Positions 8,104-16,484 of a DNA stretch of 64,000 nt are shown here, piece after piece (within the stretch, counting starts at the first letter, position 1; the number at the start of each line of letters is the position of its first letter). This DNA is from Cereibacter_A azotoformans (GTDB taxonomy: Bacteria > Pseudomonadota > Alphaproteobacteria > Rhodobacterales > Rhodobacteraceae), in the NCBI RefSeq assembly GCF_003050905.1, contig NZ_QAOT01000009.1. The stretch is one strand, 5' to 3'. Both the position numbers and the translations under genes were made by a program. The notes beneath the pieces were generated by a model. That model had not been told where the DNA came from. It saw nothing but the letters and a program-made list of their open reading frames with translations, and did no database searches.

Positions 8104-9138
8104 TCAGATGTCCTCGAACACCGACGGGACGGCCGGCGGCGCCTCGTCGAGCCAATGGGGCACCGGAAGCCCCTTGTCGCGCAGGAAGTAGGGGTTGAAC
8201 AGCTTGGACTGGTAGCGGTTGCCATAGTCGCAGAGCACGGTGACGATCGTGTGGCCCGGCCCCATCTCGCGCGCCATGCGGATCGCGCCCGCGATGTTGA
8301 TCCCCGACGAGCCCCCGAGGCACAGCCCCTCTTCCTGAAGCAGGTCGAAGACGATCGGCAGCGCCTCGGCGTCGGGGATGCGGCAGCTGAAGTCGGGCGT
8401 CAGCCCTTCGAGGTTGGCCGTGATCCGGCCCTGCCCGATCCCCTCGGTGATCGAACTGCCGGGGGCATCGAACGTGCCCTCGGTGTAGAAGGAATGGAGC
8501 GCCGCGCCCTCGGGGTCGGCAAGGCCGATCCTGACGCCCTTCGGCTGCAGCGCCATCGCCACGCCCGCGAGTGTCCCGCCCGAGCCCACGGCGCAGATGA
8601 AGCCGTCCACCCCGCCCTGCGTCTGCTCCCAGATCTCGGGGCCGGTGGTCTCGACATGGGCCTGACGGTTGGCGATGTTGTCGAATTGGTTGGCCCAGAT
8701 CGCGCCCTGCGGCTCGGTCCGGGCCAGCACCTCGGCCAGACGGCCCGAGTAACGGACATAGTTGTTCGGGTTGCGGTAGGGAGCGGCCGGGACCTGCACC
8801 AGTTGCGCCCCCGCAAGGCGCAGCATGTCCTTCTTTTCCTGGCTCTGGGTCTCGGGGATCACGATGACCGTGCGGAAGCCCATCGAGGCCCCCACCAGCG
8901 CCAGCCCGATCCCGGTGTTGCCCGCCGTTCCCTCGACGATGGTGCCTCCGGGCTGCAGCAGCCCCTTCGCCACCGCGTCGCGGATGATGTAGAGCGCGGC
9001 CCTGTCCTTGACCGACTGGCCGGGGTTCAGGAACTCGCACTTGCCGAGGATCTCGCAGCCCGTCAGCTCCGAAGCCTTGCGGAGACGAATGAGGGGGGTG
9101 TTGCCGATCGTGTCGGCAAGGTCGCGGTGAATGCGCAT
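8104..9138 (-). CDS. cysK: Cysteine synthase A
   Basis: A 344-residue PLP enzyme that makes cysteine from O-acetylserine and sulfide. The PLP lysine is K44 in NPGQSVKDRAA; the substrate loop EGTAGNTGIG and the phosphate-binding GSGGTLAG are both present. The ATG at 9138 is preceded by AAAGGA. In R. sphaeroides a cysK next to trgA and trgB was found in a study of tellurite resistance, and the order here (trgA, trgB, cysK on one strand) is the same. A 134-base gap with a short CCTCC/GGAGG hairpin separates it from trgB, so it may have its own promoter as well. Cysteine supply matters for thiol-based defence against tellurite and oxidants. Confidence 0.93.
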   Translation of the reverse strand: MRIHRDLADTIGNTPLIRLRKASELTGCEILGKCEFLNPGQSVKDRAALYIIRDAVAKGLLQPGGTIVEGTAGNTGIGLALVGASMGFRTVIVIPETQSQEKKDMLRLAGAQLVQVPAAPYRNPNNYVRYSGRLAEVLARTEPQGAIWANQFDNIANRQAHVETTGPEIWEQTQGGVDGFICAVGSGGTLAGVAMALQPKGVRIGLADPEGAALHSFYTEGTFDAPGSSITEGIGQGRITANLEGLTPDFSCRIPDAEALPIVFDLLQEEGLCLGGSSGINIAGAIRMAREMGPGHTIVTVLCDYGNRYQSKLFNPYFLRDKGLPVPHWLDEAPPAVPSVFEDI

Positions 9139-9272
9139 TCGGGGCCGTCCTTTGCTGAGACCTCCTGTGTAGGAGGCGGGTCGGCGGAACTCAAGCACCC
9201 GGCCCCTCACGCCTTGCGGCGTTCAGCGGCTTTCGGCCCGACGGACGGCGCGGGCCGGACCTGCGCCCCCCC

Positions 9273-10361
9273 TCAGCGGCGGGCCGCCCTCAGCCCCGGA
9301 CGCTCGCGCTCGAGCCAGAGCGCGGTCAGCAGCAGCGGCCCGTTGCAGATCTCTCCGCTGCGGACAAGCTCCATCATCTCGTCGAAGGCCATGAGATGCC
9401 CACGGATGTCCTCGCCCTCGCCCTCCATGCCGAAGACGCCCTCGATCCCGTCGGGCAGTTCGGCCAGAGCGACGTAGGAATAGAGATATTCCGCCTTGGC
9501 CGCGGGCGTGGGGTAGTAGGAGGCCACGGGCAACAACTCGCCCAGCGCAAGGCCCGCCTCCTCGACCGCCTCGCGCCGGGCCGACCCCTCGGGCGTCTCG
9601 CCCGGATCGATGCGGCCCGCGATGGGCTCGAGAAGCCAGGGCTGGCCGTCCCCGCGCCCGAAGGGACCGGGGCGGAACTGCTCGATCAGAAGCACCCGGT
9701 CGCGCGCGGGATCGTAGGGCACCACCGTCACCGCATCGCCCGAGATGAACACGGCCCGGTTGACCGCCGGGCTCATGCCGCCGCCAAAGCTGCGGAACGA
9801 CAGGTCATATTCCTCGACCGCGAAGAAATTGGCGTAGGGCTGCCTGCGGCGGATCACCGACACATCGGCGGGCGAGGCCGCAAGGCGCCGCCGCGACGGC
9901 GCGGGGGCCGCGGCGCGCACCCGGCTCGCGCCCTGCACCAGCATCAGCCGGTAGCGCCGCCCGACCTGCTCGGCCGGCACCTCGGGCCAGAGCGCCATCA
10001 CATCGCCCGCGGTGGCCGCGACGATGGGCCCCCAGACGGCGTTCCACGTCACGGGATCCCAGGCCTCGGCCCCGTCGGGATCGGCCGTGAAGACAACCGC
10101 CGGCGCGCCGCCGATCTCGTGCGTCTCGACCCGATAGCCCGCGGCCTGCTGGTGATAGGCGAGCCGTGCGGCCGCCTCTGGCCCCGGTTCGGCCAGCACC
10201 CCCTCGACCCCATCGGATCCGGCCGGCACCGGCACGACCGTCGCCCCCGCGGCGCGCAGCGCGTGCCCCTCGAGCCGCGCGAGCACGCCCGCCACCTCCT
10301 CGCCCAGCACCAGCGCGCGCAGCGCCTCGTCGGCCATCGGCCCGCAGAGGAACACCCTCAT
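9273..10361 (-). CDS. trgB: TrgB: cyclotransferase-like domain fused to a NUDIX hydrolase
   Basis: A 362-residue two-domain protein. Residues 1 to about 130 look like the AIG2/gamma-glutamylcyclotransferase fold (start MRVFLCGPM). The rest is a NUDIX hydrolase of the ADP-ribose pyrophosphatase kind, with the box G-x5-E-x7-REAVEEAGL around residues 255-277. The product is known as TrgB, linked to tellurite resistance in R. sphaeroides; the biochemical substrate has not been read from the sequence. Its ATG overlaps the trgA stop by four bases. A shorter start is chosen over the one seven codons upstream because it sits in this overlap. Confidence 0.88.
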   Translation of the reverse strand: MRVFLCGPMADEALRALVLGEEVAGVLARLEGHALRAAGATVVPVPAGSDGVEGVLAEPGPEAAARLAYHQQAAGYRVETHEIGGAPAVVFTADPDGAEAWDPVTWNAVWGPIVAATAGDVMALWPEVPAEQVGRRYRLMLVQGASRVRAAAPAPSRRRLAASPADVSVIRRRQPYANFFAVEEYDLSFRSFGGGMSPAVNRAVFISGDAVTVVPYDPARDRVLLIEQFRPGPFGRGDGQPWLLEPIAGRIDPGETPEGSARREAVEEAGLALGELLPVASYYPTPAAKAEYLYSYVALAELPDGIEGVFGMEGEGEDIRGHLMAFDEMMELVRSGEICNGPLLLTALWLERERPGLRAARR

Positions 10362-10798
10362 TTCCAGCGCCGCCCCGCCCATTCCGAGATGCTGCCACCC
10401 ATGAGCCCCCCCACGAGCAGCATGGCAAGGATCTCCGGCACGGCGAGCAGCCTGGCATAGGACAGCATCAGCGCGGAGACCCCCAGCAGCGCCTCGATCG
10501 GCCCGTCATAGAGCATCCGCATCGCCCGGAGCACCATGATGTAGATCGAATAGGCCAGCAGCGCGACGAAGGCCGTGGTGACGACGGTGCGCACCCCGGT
10601 GCTCATGGCGGCGACATAGCCGCGCCCGACCAGCGCCCCCGAGATCATCCAGCCGCAGACGAGGCCCACGGCCGCCGTGGCGGGCCCGAAGATGTCGGTC
10701 GGCGTCCCCTCGGGCAGCTGCCCCGCAAAGAGCCGCCCCCCGAGAAAGCCCAGCGCGGCGAAGGCGAGGGCTGCGAACAGTTTGGCGGCGGTCGGCAT
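10358..10798 (-). CDS. trgA: TrgA family membrane protein
   Basis: A 146-residue protein with four predicted membrane helices (about residues 5-23, 35-55, 70-90 and 112-133), a TrgA-family protein associated with tellurite resistance in R. sphaeroides. No catalytic motif is visible. The ATG at 10798 begins MPTAAKLF with a basic, membrane-inserting start; longer upstream reading is arginine-rich and overlaps cfa. It overlaps trgB by four bases and begins 24 bases after the cfa stop, so phrA, cfa, trgA, trgB and perhaps cysK may be on one transcript from the promoter in front of phrA. Confidence 0.87.
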   Translation of the reverse strand: MPTAAKLFAALAFAALGFLGGRLFAGQLPEGTPTDIFGPATAAVGLVCGWMISGALVGRGYVAAMSTGVRTVVTTAFVALLAYSIYIMVLRAMRMLYDGPIEALLGVSALMLSYARLLAVPEILAMLLVGGLMGGSISEWAGRRWK

Positions 10799-10821
10799 GC
10801 CTGTCCTGCGAAGGGGCCGTC

Positions 10822-12033
10822 TCAGGCGGCCCGGGTTACCGTGATCTGCGTCACGTCGCAGTTTCCGCCGTCGAACGAGCCCGCGCAAGAGGTCAGGTAG
10901 AAGTTCCACATGCGGCGGAACCGCTCGTCAAAGCCCAGCGCCGCCACCCGGTCCCAGCGGTCGTTGAAGGTCTCGTGCCAGCGGCGCAGCGTCATCGAGT
11001 AACTCTGGCCGAACTCGACCGAGTCCGTCACATGCAGACCCGCCTTCGCGATCTCGACCCGCAGGGCCGTCGGAGAAGGCAGCATCCCGCCCGGAAAAAT
11101 GTATTTCTGGATGAAGTCCACGCCGCGGCGATAGACCTCCCACCTCTTGTCCTGCACGGTGATGATCTGCAGCGTGGCACGGGCCTCGGGCTTCAGCCGC
11201 TCGCGCAGCGTCTGGAAATAGACCGGCCAGTATTTCTCGCCCACCGCCTCGAACATCTCGATCGAGGCGATGCCGTCGAAGGTGCCGCGCTCGTCCCGGT
11301 AATCCTGCAGCCGGATCTCGACCCGGTCCGACAGGCCCGCTCGCGCGATCCGCCGGGCGGCGTAATCGTGCTGGGCCCGGCTGATCGTCAGCCCGGTGAC
11401 GCGCAGTCCGCGCTCCTTCGCGGCATATTCGGCGAATCCGCCCCAGCCGCAGCCGATCTCGAGCACATGATCACCCGGCTTCGCGCCGATCCGGTCCACC
11501 ATGCTGGCGTATTTCGCCCGCTGCGCCTCCTCGAGGCTTTCCTGCCCGGTGCGGAACAGGGCCGAGGAATAGGTCATGCTCTCATCGAGCCAGAGCTCGT
11601 AGAAGTCGTTGCCGAGGTCGTAATGCGCGGCGATGTTCTTCCGGGCCTGCCGCTTCGAGTTGCCGCGCAGCCAGTGGCGGAGATTCTCGAAGGCGCGCAG
11701 CAGCCCCATGCCCGGAAAGCCGTCATAGACGTCGTCATTGTCGGCATGCACGAGATCCATGAACGCCTGCAGATCCGGGGTGGACCAGCCGCCCTCCAGA
11801 TAGGCCTCGCAGAAACCCAGATCGCCCTCGCGGATCAGCCGGGCGAAGATGTCGGAATCGTGGATGTCCAGCTCGGCCACCGGACCCGGTCCCGCGCCCT
11901 CGATGCGGAAGCGCCGGCCATCGTCCAGCACGAAATCAAGCCGCCCGTGACGCAGGCCCTGCATCACGTCGAACACCTGCGGGAAGTAGCGCGGCAATTC
12001 GGTCTGCCCTCGCGTGCTCATCAATGCCGTCAT
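10822..12033 (-). CDS. cfa: Cyclopropane-fatty-acid-phospholipid synthase family
   Basis: A 403-residue SAM-dependent enzyme that modifies double bonds of membrane phospholipid acyl chains. The methyltransferase part has the SAM motif VLEIGCGWGGFAEYAA near residue 185; NIAAHYDLGNDFYELWLD, MTYSSALF and the C-terminal FIFPGG-like YIFPGGMLPS are family signatures. The ATG at 12033 is preceded by AAGGAGAAGGA; an in-frame ATG at 12021 is the alternative. It lies 37 bases after phrA. In R. sphaeroides the phrA-cfaA pair belongs to the singlet-oxygen sigma-E regulon, which agrees with the promoter seen here. Confidence 0.92.
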   Translation of the reverse strand: MTALMSTRGQTELPRYFPQVFDVMQGLRHGRLDFVLDDGRRFRIEGAGPGPVAELDIHDSDIFARLIREGDLGFCEAYLEGGWSTPDLQAFMDLVHADNDDVYDGFPGMGLLRAFENLRHWLRGNSKRQARKNIAAHYDLGNDFYELWLDESMTYSSALFRTGQESLEEAQRAKYASMVDRIGAKPGDHVLEIGCGWGGFAEYAAKERGLRVTGLTISRAQHDYAARRIARAGLSDRVEIRLQDYRDERGTFDGIASIEMFEAVGEKYWPVYFQTLRERLKPEARATLQIITVQDKRWEVYRRGVDFIQKYIFPGGMLPSPTALRVEIAKAGLHVTDSVEFGQSYSMTLRRWHETFNDRWDRVAALGFDERFRRMWNFYLTSCAGSFDGGNCDVTQITVTRAA

Positions 12034-12070
12034 TCCTTCTCCTTCCCGTCCGGCGCCTGCCCGCGCCCTG

Positions 12071-13483
12071 TCAGTCGTCCCTGCGCCCGTAGGCCGCCAG
12101 TGCCCGCGCGCGCCCCTCGGCCAGCCCCACGACAGGCCGAGGATAGCATTGATCCGGCGCAAGCCCCCAACTCCGAGGCACCGCCTCGAAGAACGACAGC
12201 GCCTCCGGCCCCGGATCGGGCGAAAGTTCGGCGATGAACCGCCGTCGATAGGCGCCGTCGGGATCGAACTTCTCCGCCTGCGTCGCCGGATTGAAGACCC
12301 GGAAATAGGGCGAGGCATCGGGCCCCGAACCCGCCACCCATTGCCAGCCCAGCGCGTTCGAGGCCGGATCCCAGTCGATCAGACAATCCTCGAACCAGGC
12401 CTGCCCCACCCGCCAGTCCGTCAGAAGGTGCTTCGTCAGGTAGCTGCCCGCGATCAGCCGGGCGCGGTTGTGCATCGTGCCGGTCACGAACAGCTCGCGC
12501 ATGGCGGCATCGACGAAGGGCTCGCCCGTCATCCCGCGCCGCCACCGCTCGGCCTCGGCATTGTCCGCGCGCCACGGAAACGCATCCCATTCGCCGCGCC
12601 AGTTCCGGCTGGCAATCTCGGGCGTGTGGTAGAGCAGATGCCAGGCGAACTCGCGCCAGACGAGCTCCTGCAGGAACTTCTCGGCGCCCGCGCGCCCTTC
12701 CGCACGGGCCCGCAGCCCCGCGTGCCAGATCGTGCGCGCCGAAATCTCGCCATAGGTCAGGTTTTCGGACAGTCGCGAGGTCACCGCCTGGTCGGTCCGG
12801 TCGCGCCCGGCCGCGTAGCGGTCCATGGGATCGTCGAGGAACCGCGCCAGCCGCTCCGCCGCGGCCGCCTCGCCCACCGCCACATGGCGCGCCACGACGG
12901 CCGCGCCCCGGTTCATCGCCCGCGCCAGCCCCCAGTCCGCCAGCCGGTCCGACCGGGGCCAGACCGTCGGCGCCCGCAACCCCGCCGGAGCGGCGAGCGG
13001 GGCCGGCACCGGGCGGTCCTTCACGCTCTTCCAGAAGGGCGTGAAGACCCGGTAGAAGCCGCCCTGCCCGGTCCGAACCTCCCACGGCTCGAACAGCGTG
13101 TGGCCGGCATGGCTCTCGGCCGCGATCCCCTGCCGCTTGAGCCCCGCCTTCACCCCCTCGTCCCGGCTGCGCCAGCCAGGCTCGCAGAGCCGAGACCAGC
13201 GCACGCCCAGGGCCCCGGTCTCTGCGGCCAGCCGCCCGAGCACCTCGAGCGCCGGCCCGCGCCGCAGGATCAGCCGGCTGCCCAACCGCTCCAGCGCCTG
13301 CGCGAAAGACTCCACGGCCAAGCCGAGGCGCCATTTCGGCGCCGCGCCCAACCGCTCGGTCTCGGGGTCGAGGATGAAGACCGGCACCAGCGGACGCCCC
13401 GTCGCCGCCGCCTCCCGCACCATCGGATTGTCGGTCAGCCGCAGGTCGCGCCGGAACCACAGGATCAGGGGAGCCTCGGCCAT
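12071..13483 (-). CDS. phrA: Deoxyribodipyrimidine photolyase
   Basis: A 470-residue class I CPD photolyase that uses FAD and blue light to reverse pyrimidine dimers. Residues 1-130 form the antenna-binding alpha/beta domain (start LILWFRRDLRLTDNP); the FAD domain has TSRLSENLTYGEISAR, KFLQELVWREFAWHLLYH, and TGTMHNRARL with the second tryptophan-rich FAD loop DWRVGQAWFEDCLIDWDPA. The ATG at 13483 follows AAAGGA at 7 bases. PhrA of R. sphaeroides is known to be driven by sigma-E in response to singlet oxygen, and a matching promoter is at 13508-13536. A long frame on the other strand is a codon-bias artefact. Confidence 0.94.
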   Translation of the reverse strand: MAEAPLILWFRRDLRLTDNPMVREAAATGRPLVPVFILDPETERLGAAPKWRLGLAVESFAQALERLGSRLILRRGPALEVLGRLAAETGALGVRWSRLCEPGWRSRDEGVKAGLKRQGIAAESHAGHTLFEPWEVRTGQGGFYRVFTPFWKSVKDRPVPAPLAAPAGLRAPTVWPRSDRLADWGLARAMNRGAAVVARHVAVGEAAAAERLARFLDDPMDRYAAGRDRTDQAVTSRLSENLTYGEISARTIWHAGLRARAEGRAGAEKFLQELVWREFAWHLLYHTPEIASRNWRGEWDAFPWRADNAEAERWRRGMTGEPFVDAAMRELFVTGTMHNRARLIAGSYLTKHLLTDWRVGQAWFEDCLIDWDPASNALGWQWVAGSGPDASPYFRVFNPATQAEKFDPDGAYRRRFIAELSPDPGPEALSFFEAVPRSWGLAPDQCYPRPVVGLAEGRARALAAYGRRDD

Positions 13484-13507
13484 GTCGTCCTTTCTCGTCT
13501 TGCCCCG

Positions 13508-13536
13508 TTCTACGCGCGGCCGCCCGGCCCGGATCA
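13508..13536 (-). promoter_or_regulatory. Sigma-E (RpoE/ChrR) type promoter of phrA
   Basis: On the minus strand TGATCC (13536-13531) is followed after 18 bases by TAGAA (13512-13508). This fits the -35 TGATCC, about 18-base spacer and TA-rich -10 seen at R. sphaeroides sigma-E promoters. It lies 25 bases before the phrA start codon, so the leader would be very short. Confidence 0.72.
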
Positions 13537-13555
13537 CATGGCCTGGCCCAACTTG

Positions 13556-13621
13556 TTCATTCTGGCGGAAATATCCTCGGGGGAGATCGGCCGAAGGCCG
13601 ATCCGGGGGCAGACAGCCCCC
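13556..13621. repeat. Dispersed intergenic repeat, copy A
   Basis: Starts TTCATTCTGGCGGAAATATCC, then CGGGGGA, an inner hairpin GATCGGCC-GAA-GGCCGATC, and ends GGGGGCAGACAGCCCCC, itself an inverted repeat. The same ends are found at 18074, 31293 and 55135. It lies between the aminotransferase stop and the phrA promoter and may end transcription of the aminotransferase. Confidence 0.75.
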
Positions 13622-13666
13622 GCCTTCGCCCGGCCCCCACCTTCGCCCGGCCCGCGCGCCCCGCGC

Positions 13667-14980
13667 CTACAGCACCGCGTCGAGCGCCAACATCAGCTGC
13701 GCCACCTCGGCCTCCGAGGTGTAATGCACGAAACTCATCCGCAACACGCCGCGCGTGCGATCCACCCCCATCGCCTCCAGCGGGCGCACCGCGTAGAAAT
13801 CCCCGCCGCTCGCCATGATCCCGTGCGCCGCGAGCGCCGTCGCAACCTGCTCGGCGGGCCGGTCAAGCGCCAGCGCCACCGTCGGCGCCCGAAGCCCGGC
13901 CTCGCTCGGGCCGAGCAGGCGCACGTCGTTCCGCCCCGCGAGCTGGTCGAGCAGCGGCCGCAGCAGCCGGATCTCGTGCTCTCGCATCAGCCGGTGCACC
14001 TCGCGCGCGCGATCAAGAGGCGACGGGCACGGGGCCGCCAGGGCGCGCTCGGCGTCACGTTGCACCCGATGCGCGCCATCGACCGACGGCGCCCCGCCCG
14101 AGCCCTGCCCCGCGGCCGCATGATGGTCCGCCAGCGCGTCGATGTAATCCGCAAGCCCCGCGCAGGCCGCGACCTGCGCATGATCCGGCCCCGCGGGCGT
14201 GAAGCGCTTGTGGAGCGTGCCTGCGTTGAACCAATGCCCCTGCGCGGGCAGCAACTCTCCGACCTCGCGCCGGATCAGCATGAGGCCCTGATGCGGCCCG
14301 TAGGTCTTGTAGGTCGAGAAGAGATAGATGTCGGCCCCCAGCGCGCCCATGTCGGGCAGGCCGTGCGGGGCATAGCTGACGCCGTCCACGCAGGTGAAGG
14401 CGCCCGCGGCGCGCGCCATGGCGCAGATCTCGGCCACCGGGTTGATTTCGGCCACGACATTCGAGCAATGCGGAAAGCACACCAGCCGCACCCGCCCGTC
14501 GCCGAGGAGCTGCGCAAGGCCCGCGGGATCGAGATGCCCCGTGTCCGGGTCGATCCGCCACTCCCGCACCTCGATCCCCTCGTCGGCCAGCCTGCGCCAG
14601 ACGCCCGAATTGGCCTCGTGGTCCTGATCGGTGACGACCACGGCGCCGCCCTCGCGCTTCAGCCAGCCGCGCACGGCCTGCGCCAGCACGAAGGTGTTGG
14701 CCGACGTCGATGGGCCGAAGGACAGCTCGTCCTCATCCACCCCCATCAGCGCGGCAAGCCGGCTCCGCGCCTCGTCCATCTCGGCCCCGGCGGCATGGGA
14801 GGCGGCGTAGGGCGCATAGGGCTGCACCTTGCGCTGGTGATAGAAGCGGCTGAGCCGGTCGATCACCTGCCGGCAGGTGTAGGACCCGCCCGCATTCTCG
14901 AAGAAGGCCTGTCCGGCAAGGGCGGGCTCGGACAAGGCGGGAAAGCAGGCGCGGACATAGTCGATGTCGAGGACGGTCAT
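13667..14980 (-). CDS. Class V aminotransferase (cysteine desulfurase-like)
   Basis: A 437-residue PLP enzyme of the SufS/NifS fold. The PLP lysine is in FSTYKTYGPHQG near residue 217; the N-terminal FFENAGGSYTCRQVI and the DQDHEANSGVWRR segment (with the histidine that stacks on PLP) are family features. A conserved active-site cysteine loop of true SufS is not obvious, so it may be a desulfurase-like or kynureninase-like enzyme with another substrate. GGAG stands before the ATG at 14980. It stands alone, with no suf genes nearby, and diverges from a periplasmic binding protein. Confidence 0.78.
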   Translation of the reverse strand: MTVLDIDYVRACFPALSEPALAGQAFFENAGGSYTCRQVIDRLSRFYHQRKVQPYAPYAASHAAGAEMDEARSRLAALMGVDEDELSFGPSTSANTFVLAQAVRGWLKREGGAVVVTDQDHEANSGVWRRLADEGIEVREWRIDPDTGHLDPAGLAQLLGDGRVRLVCFPHCSNVVAEINPVAEICAMARAAGAFTCVDGVSYAPHGLPDMGALGADIYLFSTYKTYGPHQGLMLIRREVGELLPAQGHWFNAGTLHKRFTPAGPDHAQVAACAGLADYIDALADHHAAAGQGSGGAPSVDGAHRVQRDAERALAAPCPSPLDRAREVHRLMREHEIRLLRPLLDQLAGRNDVRLLGPSEAGLRAPTVALALDRPAEQVATALAAHGIMASGGDFYAVRPLEAMGVDRTRGVLRMSFVHYTSEAEVAQLMLALDAVL

Positions 14981-15238
14981 GGGATCTCCGGGGCTGGCCA
15001 GCCAAGGCTAGACATGCGCTTGCCGCAAGACAAGCAGGCGCGGGCACGCGCCGGCCGCCGGGACGGAGGCCCCGCACGGACAAGCCTGCGTGAGGATCCG
15101 GCCGCCCCGCTTGCCCGCCGGCCCGCCCCACCGCCAGACTGCAATAAGTGCTTGAGCCGTCACGGGTGCTATTCTAGCGTCCGATCATCTGCCGGCCAGC
15201 CCGGGACCCGTCGCAGACCCATGTTTCAAGGAGCCTCC

Positions 15239-16285
15239 ATGATCCGTCGCACTTCCCTTCTGGTCAGCGTTGCCGCCGTCCTGGCGCAGCCGGCCCTTGC
15301 CGCCGATCCGAACCTCATCGTCTTCGACTGGGCCGGATTCGAAAGCGAAGGCCTGATGAAAAGCTACATCGAGAAACACGGGCAGATGCCGACCTACGCC
15401 TTCTACGGCGACGATGACGAGGCCTTCCAGAAGGTCGCCTCGGGCTTCAAGGCCGACCTCGCGCATCCCTGCTCGCAGATGGTGTCGAAATACCGCGACG
15501 CCGGCCTGATCGAGCCCTGGGACGTGAGCCGGATCCCCGAGTACGAGAACATCTCCGAACGGTTCAAGGACTCCGAGATCTTCAGCGACGATCAGGGCGT
15601 CTGGTACATCCCGACCGACTACGCCTACACGGCCATCGCCTACAACACCGAGAGCGTACCCCCCGAGGATCTCGCCTCGGTGCAGATCTTCCTCGATCCC
15701 CGATATGCCGGCCGCATCTCGCTGCCCGACAACACCGACGACATCTGGTCGCTCGCCCTGCTCGCCACCGGCGTCTCGGACTGGACCGAGCTTACCGAAG
15801 AGCAGTTCCAGGCGGGCGCCCAGTGGCTGCGCCAGGCCCACGAGAATGTGCGCGCCTATTGGGCGGACCCGTCCGAACTGTCGCAGTTGATGGCCACCGG
15901 CGAGGTGCAGCTCGCCTGGACCTGGAACGACGCCATCGCGCTGATGCGGCAGGAGGGCTTCCCCGTGGGCTTCCAGCGCCAGTCGGAAGAGGGCTCGGCC
16001 ACCTGGTTCTGCGGCTATGTCAACATGAAGGACGCGCCCGGCAGCGAGGACAAGGCCTACGACTTCATCAACTCGTGGCTGGCCCATTCCTCGGCGCCCT
16101 CGCTGCTCGAGACGCACGGCTATGCGCTGACCAACGAGGCCGCCATGGCCGAGATCTCGGAGGAGGATCTGAAGAAGGCGGATCTCGACCCGGTCGAGAC
16201 GACGCTGCTCGCCCAGACGCCGCTCGATCCGGCGATGCGCGACCGGATGCTGGAAGAGTTCGAGAAGATCAAGGCGGGCTTCTGA
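15239..16285 (+). CDS. Periplasmic solute-binding protein, polyamine-type
   Basis: A 348-residue secreted protein with a signal peptide (MIRRTSLLVSVAAVLAQPALA). The mature part begins with NLIVFDWAGFE and contains AHPCSQMVSKYRDAGLIEPWD and YIPTDYAYTAIAYNT, as in PotD/PotF-type binding proteins of ABC importers. The clear site AAGGAG precedes the ATG. No permease or ATPase genes are adjacent, so it is an orphan: it must work with a transporter coded elsewhere, or bind a ligand for another purpose. Substrate is uncertain; spermidine and putrescine are the usual ligands of the family. The very long open frame running into it from 12014 is an artefact. Confidence 0.85.
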   Translation: MIRRTSLLVSVAAVLAQPALAADPNLIVFDWAGFESEGLMKSYIEKHGQMPTYAFYGDDDEAFQKVASGFKADLAHPCSQMVSKYRDAGLIEPWDVSRIPEYENISERFKDSEIFSDDQGVWYIPTDYAYTAIAYNTESVPPEDLASVQIFLDPRYAGRISLPDNTDDIWSLALLATGVSDWTELTEEQFQAGAQWLRQAHENVRAYWADPSELSQLMATGEVQLAWTWNDAIALMRQEGFPVGFQRQSEEGSATWFCGYVNMKDAPGSEDKAYDFINSWLAHSSAPSLLETHGYALTNEAAMAEISEEDLKKADLDPVETTLLAQTPLDPAMRDRMLEEFEKIKAGF

Positions 16286-16449
16286 CCCGCAAGGGCGCGG
16301 GGGCTTCGGCTCCCGCGCCACCATCGGGCGCGCAGGATCGCAACCGCCGCCCCCTTCTTGCGCACTCCACGGCTGGCGGCGCCCCAAGGGTCCGCGCCCT
16401 GCACCGGCCCCCCCCCCGCTCGGCTGCGCCTCCCCCAAACCACATCCGC

Positions 16450-16478
16450 TTGCAGCGCGCGGTGCGCGCCCCTATATT
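16450..16478 (+). promoter_or_regulatory. Sigma-70 type promoter of ssrA
   Basis: TTGCAG (16450-16455), a 17-base spacer and TATATT (16473-16478). Transcription would begin near 16485, exactly at the first base of a GTCCGGG-GCAA-CCCGGAC hairpin that opens the tmRNA precursor. Confidence 0.7.
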
Positions 16479-16484
16479 CACCCT

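Noticed and set aside
9150..9180. CCTCC/GGAGG hairpin before cysK as a leader switch
   Set aside because: The stem is only five base pairs and does not include the cysK ribosome site, so no control function can be supported.
12014..16285. A 1423-codon open frame on the plus strand
   Set aside because: Only the last 348 codons, from 15239, are a real gene with a ribosome site and signal peptide. The rest lies opposite phrA and the aminotransferase and is Arg/Pro/His-rich, typical of antisense in GC-rich DNA.
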